From Trileptium ribeirensis (Eukaryota > Nematoda > Enoplea > Enoplida > Thoracostomopsidae), in assembly GCA_030248225.1 (NCBI GenBank), contig JASANE010030215.1, positions 20,132-84,131 on the forward strand: DNA of 64,000 nt, written 5' to 3'. The notes under the pieces were generated by a model, which ran no database searches, was not told where the DNA came from, and saw only the letters and a list, made by a program, of their open reading frames with translations. Made by a program: the position numbers and the translations under genes. Shown in pieces: positions 13,666-25,264 of the stretch (its first letter is position 1; every line of letters starts with the position of its first letter).

Positions 13666-16600
13666 ATCCAATAAACATATATGCAACGCAGTGTGACAAA
13701 TGTCGATGCAGGACTCAAAAAATCTAAAGACCTACGCGTCTGGCCAACCTACGCAAAGTATTGATATTTTCGCACATCTTCTATTAAATTTGTACACAAA
13801 ACCGTGTTTTGAAACCCACTATATTTAATAAAGTACCAAACGATTTGATTTACGAAATTGTGCGTTAAGCGTAATTCAAAAACAATAGTTAGTACAGTAT
13901 TAAAACAGTTAGCGGTAGCTTAGGGATAAGCTTATCTGAATAATCCGTTATCAAATTACTTATCAGCCATCTGTGCAGATTATAAGCCAGGCTGTTCTAA
14001 AATTTAACTCACAGCGTAATACTTTTTTGCAATTTTGAACAAATACTTTGCGAGTTTCATCATTTTTATAAAAAATTATAAATACAACATAGATATCAAA
14101 TTATAGATACATGACTACTACATAGCCGTTTTCTGCATGAGATAAATTGTTTAGATACACTGTAATAGAATTACTTATATATATTGTAATGGATAGTTGC
14201 ACTTTACCTGAAGGCAAATCGGAGCCTTCATTGCAGAGATACTGATGACAGAAGAAACATTAGTCTAGTTTTGGCCCTGAAATTTTTTTACACATTATTG
14301 AAACCAAATCTGAAGTCGTTATGAAATCAACAGTATTCACCTGTCGCAGAAGTGACTGGCATACAATGATACCTTAAACTAAACAATGCCAAATATTCCA
14401 ATGCCATAAATGATAAAAGTAAAATATACACACGACTTTAAGGCAAAAATAATAGTTTTGTCGTATCTATTCCTAGATTCAACTGGAAAGATATTACTGA
14501 TGCATTAATCAGCCTATAGATACTTTACTGTTAAAAATTTAACAGAAATATATACCGCCCATCAGTGGCAAGTTTTATTAACATACCGATGCCCGGCCGC
14601 CTTTACCACAAAATTGATTGTTCTTGCTCTATTGCTAGTTTTAAAAAGGATTGCTGACTAAATATATATTATGCCTGCTGGCACTATATCCCATATAACC
14701 CGTACCGTGAAAAATGTTGTCACATTGCTTTAGCGGTATAGCGGTTAGTATGACATAGACAGGGTGTAATTGGCGCAATAGTATTTTCGGTAAGTTATCG
14801 TAGTAAAGGAAATGCAACAATCGATACCAAAATAGCATATATGAGCAGATTATACAACTAAATGCCAATGTAACCTTCAGGGGCGGAAATGAAATGCTTG
14901 CTATGCCGTTCTCGATATACTAAGCCTAAGCCTCAGTCTTAGCCTAAGCTAAGGTTTCTATATGAGCCATGTACTAAGCCTAAGTATAAGTCGGGTGGCT
15001 GCCGCCCCCGAACCCCGCGCTCTAAGCTGCTCTTTTTGCTAACGTTATAACGTCTGGCCCTTAAAGGTGACATGGGCCCAACTAAGCATTTCCGAATTAA
15101 CCGGGATATATTCCTCTTGCCTGACAGAGTTAACAACGGCTTATTTGTGAAACACTAGGTATTTATTGTTTGAAATTCAGGCAATTGTCGAGATGAACTT
15201 TTAGAATTCGAATGATGATGACGATACTATATTGTGTGCTAGGTTACAAATAGACATATTCGGACAAACCAGGTTGTTACTAAATAAGATAAGTTTAGTT
15301 TTCGACAAGTTAAGCTTTGACATTTTAGCCTTAAAACCAGTTAATCTGTTCATTCACTATATTAACTTATGCAACATAAACAATTATAGTATCTAGTTAT
15401 CAATCCATGATATAGGTTTAAATGTAAATGTCATCAGCGCAACAGCAGAATTAGAAACCGTTGTTTATTTAAAATGGCATTCATGGGTGTAGCATGTACG
15501 TTAGACAAATGCAGTCAAAAGACTCTTCTTTGTGGCACAGAGCAAAGTCAATCAATAACCTGAGCGTAGCCGTCAGGCAAAATATTTAAGATCGTACAAT
15601 TAAAACCGGTACCATGCGAGCTAGTTAGGCGAGACGGTGATTTGTTGTAATGTGGTCGGTAGTAGTTCATGACTGATAGTACCAAAAGATGCAGTAAGTT
15701 GTAGGGAAAGAAGTAGCCTGGGCTACCTCTTTGTAGCTGGTTTGAATATCGCTGCTCATTTTCAACAGCATTGGATCCATGACATAGTTATTAAATTGGG
15801 AAAAGAAGAGACACAATGCCATTCAACTGTATACCAGTCCAAAAGACAAATTAAATAAGCGTGACAAACTTCAGGATGGCAGTTCGAAATGAATCGTAGA
15901 ATAAGTTTACCAGCGGAAATATTTCAGCAAATCAGCGCCCACTTTGGATATATTCTCAAACAATATAAGTGTGACTGCGTACCAGTTCTTTCTATCATGC
16001 ATCAAAGCGTACAGATTTCGTTACGCAAACTGAAATTTTGTTGCTAAAATCTCATATAAAAAGCGTTGCGATTAAATGCCCACTAACAAGTCTCTGTGCT
16101 ATTGACTAAAGTTTAAAATTTATTATGAAAATTGTATTTCATATCAGTATCAGCAGTCACAATAATATCATTTCATTAATATACTGCCGAAAAGAATTGT
16201 CGATTTAGTTCGTAATATAGTGAAAATTCTCAAAATAATAATACAGAACAGAGTATAGCATTGAATTCTACTTACATCAAAAGCAAATTTTATATATATT
16301 TATTTAAAGCACTAACAAGAAAACACCGTTTGAAAGCAATCGTATAAATAAATATAGTGAAGGCTTTATACGCTTAACAGACCACGTTGTCCCTATATTG
16401 CTACAGCATTTTAGAGCATCATTTGCAACGTACAATAATGTTACACTTGCATAGTACGCTTCAATCAATTTCTTCTAAGACACAAGTCTTATAGCAACAT
16501 TTAAACGTGCAACCTAGTAACGACTGAGAAAATGATTGTTATTCCTGCGGCCAGGCTGTTTCTAGACCGCATTGTTAAATATCAGCAATTTGATATATTA

Positions 16601-17379
16601 ATTTTGTCTGAATCCATCATGATATACTCGATTTTGTCACACAGACGCACCTCGGTAGACGGATGACCAAATGCGCTGAAGCACGATTCATAAAATCGAC
16701 ACAAATTGAAAAGGCTTGCCCTGCCTAACTAAATCTTAACGGTGTATTTAAGAAATTTTTAAGAAACGAAAGAATTTTCAAAAAATGTAATTAAGCATAT
16801 TATTTTATTTATACAGGTCTCACAACTGTCTAAATATAAAATCATCTCGCTCAATATCAAGTTGGGAGTATCTACATTTGTGCTGAAAAAGGAAGATACA
16901 TAAAACAAATTAAAAGGCAGTAATTTTCAGTAAATTTGAGCATCAGCGTCGCACTTTAACTCCACACAGCAAAAAGTAGTAAATGGAAGAACGTGTTCCA
17001 CGGCATATTATTACAAGTCGTCATATTTTCTTAGATTGCAGAGTTTAATATAAAAATTTGCAATTTTCATTTATTGCACTATAGTATAGCAGTAGTTCTG
17101 TTTAGGAATAATTCGGTTTATACTTATAAGACATTTTTATGTCATGGCAAACTACTGTAGGCAGATTTAAGAGGCGAGGTTTCCCTAACCCCTTCTGCCA
17201 TAATTATTATTCATTTTCTTTCTTAAAATTTATCTAACCATAAAAATATATGGCAGCGCTCGGCGACCGCTAGTTCTGCGGACGACTTTTAATGATTATT
17301 CATTCTTGAGTGATATGAACGCTTTTCAGAAGCAGAACACTGCTGTAAATGTAGTCTCGAATGTACCACATCAACTGAA
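13666..17379. other. Non-coding AT-rich DNA
   Basis: No supported gene in about 3.7 kb. A small GC-richer patch at 14,920-15,130 contains TAAGCCTAAGCCT and a 65-codon minus-strand open frame without motifs. Confidence 0.5.
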
Positions 17380-17420
17380 TAAAATTTGTATTGTATTGTA
17401 TTGTATTTTATTGCTACGTA
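17160..17420 (+). mobile_element. Possible LINE 3' end with (TTGTA)n tail
   Basis: The sequence AATAAAATTTGTATTGTATT leads into repeated TTGTA units to about 17,415. A polyadenylation-like hexamer directly before a short microsatellite is the usual 3' end of several invertebrate LINE groups. No reverse transcriptase remains upstream, so this is tentative. Confidence 0.3.
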
Positions 17421-18224
17421 GTATGTAGGGTTAGAACCAAATGCTTTATTGATGCCTCGGCCGATGTCCCCTGACTTGTGAGTTTACTGAGCCGCTCCTC
17501 AGGGCTGTAATTAAAGACCACTATGTAATAACTATAGTTTTCAGCATGCTTTAATGACTGTTCTCAAGAACTAGTGAATTTCAGCTCATCCTAACTGATA
17601 TATAATTTACCAATAATTGGTATGCGAACAACACACTATAGGTCTGCAGAGGTCATAATTGAACACAAACTGTACGCCATGGCGTGAACTAGAAACTAAT
17701 TTGCTGATGAAGTATGATGAAGAACTGTTTTGATTAAATATTATTAATGATCATATACATTATAACATTATATTCGAGTTATCTAACCGAGCGAAGTGTG
17801 CTTAAACTTTCAATTTACCTTTTGTTCGTGTAAAGTATGTTAATGACGGCGTTATAAGCGAGATATAGCTTTGTTTAATTGTTCAGTTCGATAGATCACA
17901 AGATAGTTCATGTCGGCTGTACTGTTGTACCACTGTAAAGAGTTTTTTCGGTTCAGTTCATTCTTCTTTACCACAGTATTGGAGCGTACGTATCTATTCT
18001 ATACCCTAAATGGGCTTAATGTTTTCATCACATTTGGACCTAATGCCGCATGCACATATACATGTAGTTTACAAAATATACGCTGTATCAACTAGTTGTC
18101 GTATAAGTGCTTGTTGTGTCCCATCTGTGCAGAGTATTTATTGTGTGTTACGTTATACAGTTGTACAATGTTGTAAAAATATGTTAATGTATGTGCATCT
18201 ATCTATACGGCACGTATGATGCGT

Positions 18225-18585
18225 ATACATGTAATAGTTGTAGCATGATTTCTGTGTCTCAACCATTTGTACGCACAGTTGTGCGATAATCCAAGTGCGG
18301 AGGTTGAGCCGAGCCGTGCGAGACGAAACCGAGCACGAGGTTATCGCTATGCGATTGCGCATCGAGCAAAAGCGCAAGTGTGACACGAATGCAAACGAGT
18401 GCGTAGCACGAGTTTGAATGAGTGATCGCACGCGCGCTTGCAAGTATGGGAATCCATAGCGATAGCCTCGTGCTCGGTTTCGCCTCGCACGGCTCGGCTC
18501 AACCTCCGCACTTGGATTATCGCACAACTGTGCGTACAAATGGTTGAGACACAGAAATCCATGCTACAAATAACTTGTGACATGG
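18225..18585. repeat. Near-perfect foldback, ~113-bp arms
   Basis: The arm at 18,240-18,351 is the reverse complement of 18,455-18,567 with only about four differences. The arms contain GTGCGGAGGTTGAGCCGAG and its complement. About 100 bases lie between them, and weaker pairing extends to roughly 18,225 and 18,585. Open frames of 112 and 128 codons over it exist on one strand only because the arms are open when read both ways. The high arm identity means it is young or kept alike by gene conversion. It ends about 320 bp before the recombinase start codon. Confidence 0.95.
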
Positions 18586-18907
18586 TCCCATGTGTACCGC
18601 AATTATTAATGTTGTTGGTGTTGTTTCGGTACAACTGATCACTATATTGCAAAATGACGATGCTTTTATTAACAGTTATTGACAATATGTAAATAATCCA
18701 ATATAGCTAACTTTCATTAAGATAAAGTTTGAAACAACACAATCGTTATTCATGAAAATAAGTCTTGTTTAGTTGTTATCACTTGGTGCTGAGGCTATTT
18801 AATGTGCTTTAAGTTGTATAAACTTGTTTCATTTATTTCACTTAATGTTGAGTTATAACTTCGCTTTGCTTTGTTTATCGTGGCTTGCCTATGCAATACT
18901 TATACTC

Positions 18908-21900
18908 ATGGCTTCGCAAAATGAACTACACAATGAGCGTTTTAACGACATGACGGGCAACGAAATAACAGAATGTATCAACAGCGGCAAACCGCCTAAT
19001 ACGTTTAAAAACACAAACTGGACAATGAGTATATGGTGCGAGTTTTCTCAATTTTTCGAACGTAAACATAACGTGGCGGTACCAAATATACTTTTGATGG
19101 AAGTCGATGAATTGGATCTGTGGTTAACGCGCTTTATTTGCATTGTTAAGCAAAACACTGGTATGTTGGTTGTGATTTTTTGGTTTGGAACATTTCATTG
19201 AAAATATTAGCCAAATGATAAAAAGGGTAGAATAGTAAATTATTTATTTGATCGTATTGCCAGAGGTCTTTATATCAAAGTTAAAAGTTCCCTTAGTGTG
19301 CTAAGTATTCTTGGTTTGTATTTAATTTCGGCGCATAATTTCGTCAAGGCAATCCTTTAAATGTCCTTATATTCCCAATTTTTAGGCCGCGATTACACCC
19401 CCAGCAGCTTATACTACATAGCTTGCGGTATTTCTCGTTATTTGCAAGATAATAAGCGATCGTTTAATATTATGGACCCGAAAGAAACACGGTTCGAAAG
19501 GTTAGATTTAATTTGTCAGTATAATTTCGTATAGATTAATGTTATACAGCCATGTGATTGCTAAGTATAATTACAGATCATTTTCCATGAACTCAAACTG
19601 TGGTTACTATTTCTGGCGATATTTAAGCTGTTTAAGTAAATAGCTGTTTTGACGTTAAACAGATTTTCACAAATTTTATGTTCTTTTAGCGTAGTTCTGA
19701 ATCAGCTTATACTACATAGCTTGCGGTATTTCTCGTTATTTGCCAGATAATAAGCGACCGCTTAACATTATGGACTCGACAGAAACACGATTCCAAAGGT
19801 TAGATTTAATTTGTCAGTATAATTTGGTACAGTTCAATGTTACACAGCCATATAATTGCTAAGTATAATTACCAATTATTTTGGATGAACTCATACTGTG
19901 GTCATTATTTCTCGCCATATTTCAGCTGTTTAAGTAAATAGATGTTTTGACCTTAAAGAGACCAAAAATTTTAGGTTCTTTTAGCATAGTTCTGAATGAA
20001 TTAACACTGAGTTGGTTAAAAATGTATGCATTGTTTGGGTAACCACTGTGGCCACAAGCGATAACCAATGTTGCAATGGTTGCTGTTTCAGCTTAGGCAA
20101 GTCACGATATTCCGTGTCATAGTTCTGCAATGGAGACATGGTGAGTTATTATTGAGCGACCGATATTGTATTTAGATTTCGAGATGCTCTTGATGGCCGC
20201 ATGAAGCAGCTGACCGCGGCTGGAGGTCAAATATGTAAACGCATGGCCAAACCATTTTTGATCGAAGATGAACGAGCACTGTGGGATAAAATGGTCTTTG
20301 GCGACCATACGGCACAGTCGCTACTGTACACTATGTTTTTCTACAATTGTAAGCTGTTTGGATTGCGAGGTCGCGACGAACATCGTGATCTGTCAGTGCA
20401 ACAATTTACTCTACTTGAACAAACTACCGGTATTGACATTAAATTTGTAGAAACGCAATCTAAAACATATAAGGTACGCTTTGTATTTGGTCATGTTCAT
20501 TTTGTATCCAAATAACCGCTTGGGTTACGTCATTACTTCGCAATTACTGAAGACAGCTTTCGCGTTAATGTTAAACACATGCGCAAGTAGTTTTGCAATG
20601 TGGGCTGTATTGTGCTTTATTAAAAACATATATGGGGTTAAGTTTAAAGTAATTGTGTTTAGGTATTGCAAGTAGTCTGCACTTTTATGTTTTGCATTAT
20701 AAACTATGTCACAGAAAATTCCGGCTGTACATAACGTATTTTCTCTAAATATTCACTAATTTCAGGGCGGCTTAAAAGATCGACACAAGCAGCAGAAAGA
20801 AATACGACATTTTTCAAACACCAAAGTTACTCCTAACATTGGATATTACTACAAACTGTTCTTGGAATTAATTCCACGCGAAGGGCCCTTCTACAGGAAG
20901 CGGTTACCTAACATGGGAAATCTGTTACGCTTTGGAGTTCAGGTATTTATAGTTTGCTTCTCGCAAAATACGAGCTTAAGGTATAAATGACTAGTTTTTA
21001 TAGTGCCTGGCTATATACGTTTATTTCAATCTATTTCAACAGTTTAATTGTTTTCAGCAAACGTAGCAATTACAGCTATCGTTCGTGAAAATGCACATTT
21101 CATGCATTCCAATTTAACAAACGCAATGAAAGCCGTTAAATAATGTGTAACGAAAGTTGTAAAACATAACGTGTAAAAAAGCGCCTTGACAAGTAATGTC
21201 ACAAAGGTATACAGGTATCGTTATTTCAGCCCGTGGGCGTAAACAAGGTAGCCGGATACATGAAAGCTATAGCTGAACAAGGCGGTTTGGGCCCAGGTTT
21301 TACAAATCATTCTGGGAAAACAACATTAGCGACGCAACTTTATAACGCTAATGTGGATGAACAGCTGATAATGGAGCGGACAGGACATGTGCCGAATGCC
21401 GTGCGCAAGTACAAACGAACTTCACAGGAACAGCAGGTACATTGTTAATGTCACACCTGCCTTTTATTTGTAATTAACATATTCGTTGGGTCTTGCAGTG
21501 TAATTTGCACCAAACTTTGATAACTTGATACAGTAGGGGCGCAAAAATATGTTTTTGACCACAAAGCTTTTAATACGTGTTGAAAACTGTATCTTCCTGC
21601 AGGTCGGATGTGAGCGTCAATACGCAACGATTCAAAAGCTTGGCAACACCCATGCAACGTTTAGTAGTTATCGAAGTGCAAAAACTGTGCAATTTAGAAT
21701 ACATTTTGCACAGTAAGAGACACAATCTTACTTGATAACAACACCACTTAAGGTTTCATCTATAGGGGTTTAACAGATATACTGTCATAACTGCTCCACT
21801 GTTTTACGTTACTTGAAATTGGTTGGTATTTTTGTGTAATTCAAGCATATCTTATAGGATATGGTGTCGCAAATTTTGGAGCCTCCTGCCGTGTCAGTTT

Positions 21901-23095
21901 CGCAATTGGCTCCAGAATCGTTGAATGTTTCCCGCGTGAACTCGGGAGTGAACAGTGAACATAGATGTGACCTGGACAGCTGTCAAACTAACCAGTCTGA
22001 AAGTCTGTTTGAAAGCGAACAGCACATAGAAGTATGTTTTACTTTACACCTATCACATGGTATGCATTACTTTTGTAGTTTTTAATGTAATAATGTATAG
22101 TATTGTTTATGCCTCAAATGTATTCGATATAATTATTTTATGCGCCTAATTTGTAGTTTACTTATCACCTTGTGCTATATGCTCTAATGAAGTGTATTCC
22201 TTTTACAGGATATAATGTATGAATTGACGCAACCTCAGACGTCGCATCAACTTAAGCGGAAATTGCCAACTTGCAGTATGGTTTCTAACTTGTCGAATGC
22301 AACGCAAGACTGTAATGCACACAGCTGGCAGCACGATTATGAAGTAAATAACATGAAATATGTACAATATATTACGAATATTCTCAAATGACATTCCGCA
22401 ATCTTGATTTACTAAATATTACATGGTATAATATCCGTCCCACAACACCGCTCTTAGTTACTATAGATACATACTTAACATAAGTTGTAAAAATCATCCA
22501 TTCTTAAAGAGGTTTCAGCAATTCAAATCTTTTATTGTACTGTTTGACATAACACACCTAGAGATGAGCATTTGTATTGTTAAATTATATTTCTGTTTTT
22601 AAGTGTTTTGACACTGCATTAATATAATAAAAATTTTGCATTTGTACTGCTTGCTTTCTCACTTTCTTTTTATTAATTACAGACCTGCTCATCAACCACT
22701 TCCTGTGATACATTGTCTCCGCGTTCCGGTTATCAAAACACCGACATCTTTAACGCCACAAGAATGGACTCCCTTTCCACATGCACTACAAGTAACACAG
22801 TGGCATCGCAGCAACTACAGGTAACGTAGAACTTACAGAATGATGAAAAATTTAATATCATAAAATGCATAATACGCTTAATTAACAGGCTTTACGTTGC
22901 ACAGGTATTAAGATGAATATGTGTGACTCGCATATACTACGGCAAACAGACAATTCATGATAACATTATTGTTATTGTCGTTTAATTTATGAACGGTACT
23001 AAAAAGTTTTGGAAGAACGTGTCGCTTTGATATGATAATATAGGTATTTAACTATTTAATAATTTTAACTTCAGACGATCGCAAATCATTACTAA
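18908..23095 (+). CDS. Crypton-type tyrosine recombinase (DUF3504) gene, nine exons
   Basis: Exons with GT-AG borders and kept frame: 18,908-19,160; 19,386-19,500; 20,176-20,473; 20,766-20,942; 21,230-21,436; 21,858-22,031; 22,209-22,343; 22,683-22,820; 23,075-23,095 (TAA). They total 1,518 bases, about 505 residues. The start is the ATG of MASQNEL; an in-frame ATG lies upstream at 18,845. Exons 1-5 carry the family pattern: LWLTRF, SLYYIACGISRYL, LDGRMKQL, FGLRGRDEHRDL (first catalytic Arg), TNHSGKTTLATQL, IMERTGH and VRKYKR (Tyr). This resembles the recombinase domain of Cryptons and their domesticated relatives (ZMYM, KIAA1958, QRICH1). The usual NHSLR Arg is replaced (NHSGK), so strand transfer is doubtful. 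Exons 6-9 encode a Ser/Thr/Gln-rich tail without a known domain. TATAAAC at 18,815 could be a TATA box. The gene is intact; it is either a domesticated gene or a recent Crypton. Confidence 0.85.
19404..20000 (+). repeat. ~298-bp tandem duplication including exon 2 of the recombinase gene
   Basis: The stretch 19,404-19,701 (3' part of exon 2 plus intron) is repeated at 19,702 to about 20,000. The second exon copy, 19,706-19,798, stays open, keeps its donor (AAAG then GTTAGA) and differs at a handful of codons (for example QDNKRS becomes PDNKRP). It has an AG directly before it (GAATCAG). Splicing from exon 2 into it would give an in-frame 31-codon insertion. Using it in place of exon 2 would not keep frame. 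Confidence 0.9.
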
Positions 23096-24600
23096 GACGG
23101 ACCGAAATGTGTTTCACTGTCGCAGACGACGAAAGTTGACGTACAAACAGCAGTTACACGTAACAGTCCCATGGAAGAAGTTAATGGGAATGATTACAAG
23201 GGGAAAATACAAGCATATAATTAGCGGAGGCAATTTGACAAACTGTACTATCAATTTATATTTTTAGCTCAAGTTACAAATTAGACAATACCTTCGGTGG
23301 CCTGTACACATGGAACAATAATTTTTGTTGCTGTTTACAAATTGCCAATATTATTTCAATGAGTAACCTCGCATACAAATCATTGAGACGCACGGAAAAC
23401 CGTACAAGTTAGCTGTAACACGGTTTACAACAAAAATGCACGCTCCAGGATGCATTATTAATCTGTACAACAAAACTGCACGCTTTATCGTGCATTTTTG
23501 TTGTACGCGTTGGTTGTAGCACAGCTTAATATATAGAGACCATGTTACAAAATACTTTTATGAACTATTAATGTATCAAAACATAGTTCATGTGAGTAGC
23601 AGTATAGTATCAGTTACTGTGAGTTGTAGTTTGTGTGATGGAACTTTTGTACATGGTGCAGTATAATTTTTAAGATTAGATAATTTGAGAGTTTTTCAGG
23701 AGAAACAGAAATAAGAGGGTTTTATAAGAGTCCAGGTCATAACTTGGAAATATATCGGATTTCAATGTAAGTATTGGGTGTATTAAGGATTAGGACTAGA
23801 TTAGCGAATATGTGTATGTATATCTGGGGATTTTAAGCTGAAATCTTAAATTATGTTTACAGTTAGGGATTCACGGAAAATCCTAAAAACGGCGTTTATA
23901 TAACAACTAAAATCGCTTAGATTAAAGAGGGAATTTTAGAGGAGTGGAACTACAATAAAATCTGGAAAACTTTATACGTAATTTGAAACGCTTAGAAATA
24001 TCAACCACCAGATTGTTTGGAGTAAGACCTAGAACGAGTTTTTAAGCTGTTGCGCAGATAGAACAGATAACCTCAGTGGGCTTCAGAAGTTGCGCAGTTA
24101 GGTGAGTACGGTTCAGCCGTTTGTGCGTTTTATGTGTATCATTTGTATGTGATTATGTTGTATATTGGCAGAAATAAACTGCGGATTCATTATAAATGCT
24201 CACACAATAAGGTCCAAGGAAAAAGCTAATAAAGCACCGCTAGAATTTGTATTGGAGTATTTTGTTTGAAAATTGTCGTCGTTTAGTTGTTATCTATAGT
24301 GGCACTAACCAACAGTAGAACCACATAGGTTACACAACCATTGGACTATATAAAAATCTAGGCGACTTGACAAGTGTAAGATTATAACATACGTCTGAAA
24401 TGGTTAAGAAACTGTGGCTTCCTATGTTTACTGTGGTGAAGCACATTAGTTTGATGTCTAGCCACGTTAGTTAGATCCAAAGACGCCGCGCTGACTTGCA
24501 ATGAATCAATGGGCCGGTATATAAAACTTCTAATATGTTACAGCTATAAACACTATTTGGCATACATCAATACCGTATTTTCTCTTAGGCAATCTGTTGT
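23096..24600. other. Downstream of the recombinase gene; no further gene
   Basis: This probably includes the 3' untranslated region. AATAAA occurs only far downstream, near 24,172, so the polyadenylation site is unclear. Apart from the hairpin at 23.46 kb, nothing is recognised. Confidence 0.45.
23426..23505. repeat. Stem-loop with flanking direct copy
   Basis: TACAACAAAACTGCACG (23,464) pairs with CGTGCATTTTTGTTGTA across a six-base loop, with one mismatch in 17. A third copy of the arm (TACAACAAAAATGCACG) lies just upstream at about 23,427. It may be a small foldback relic. Confidence 0.7.
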
Positions 24601-24629
24601 GTTTCACAGCCAGATTTCTAATACCCAGA

Positions 24630-25260
24630 CTGATACTGTTTGATACTTAGGAACAGTACGCAATTCTGTTTTCTTACCTAAATTCGAAACTTGAAAGCCG
24701 ATTAATCTTCTCTGACCGATGTAGCTCTTGGCATTTTTAACAGCACGCTGTTCGTTTTTCTTACATAATTCCATACAAGATTAACCATACAGTGATTGCT
24801 ACAACTTTCGGTATTTTACAACAGTACGCGGCCCAGCTCTCTTGCTTTAATCCAAAACCAGAATAGCCCTACGCTGACCGTGGGCTATGGCACCTGTATG
24901 TGTTTAGGGATCTATCGTTATCAAATGAACAGCTTAGGGTTCGGGGCGGCGGACTATCCGCCTGACTTAGGTTTATGCTTAGTATATTTGAAACGGCATG
25001 GTATGCATTTCACTTCCACCCCTAAAAGATACTTTTGTCTTAATCACCATAGCTTTGTTTTTGGAACAGCAGACATTTCCGCTTTTACTTAGATCCACAC
25101 CAGATTAACCCTGCACTCATCGGTTTAGTTTTTGGTATATTAGGACAATACGCACTTTTACTTTGTTACATAAATGTAAAACCAGATTAATCCTGCCTTG
25201 ATAGTTATAGCCTTTGGTATTTTAGAAATGTATGCGATTGCATTTATTTAGTTAAATATC
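24630..25260. repeat. Degenerate tandem repeat, ~90-120-bp unit
   Basis: A pattern of CAGATTAAYCCTGC, then TTTGGTATTTTA, then ACAGTACGC, then TTACATAA recurs about five to six times with heavy drift. Examples are near 24,650, 24,740, 24,800, 25,060, 25,125 and 25,205. A 98-codon open frame at 24,796-25,092 lies within the array and is most likely incidental. Confidence 0.5.
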
Positions 25261-25264
25261 TGCA

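Noticed and set aside
14918..14985. Telomere-like TAAGCC repeats
   Set aside because: Only two clean units, then irregular; far too short for telomeric DNA.
18153..18685. Overlapping open frames of 112 and 128 codons on the minus strand
   Set aside because: They lie over the large hairpin and mirror each other; no domain or splice support.
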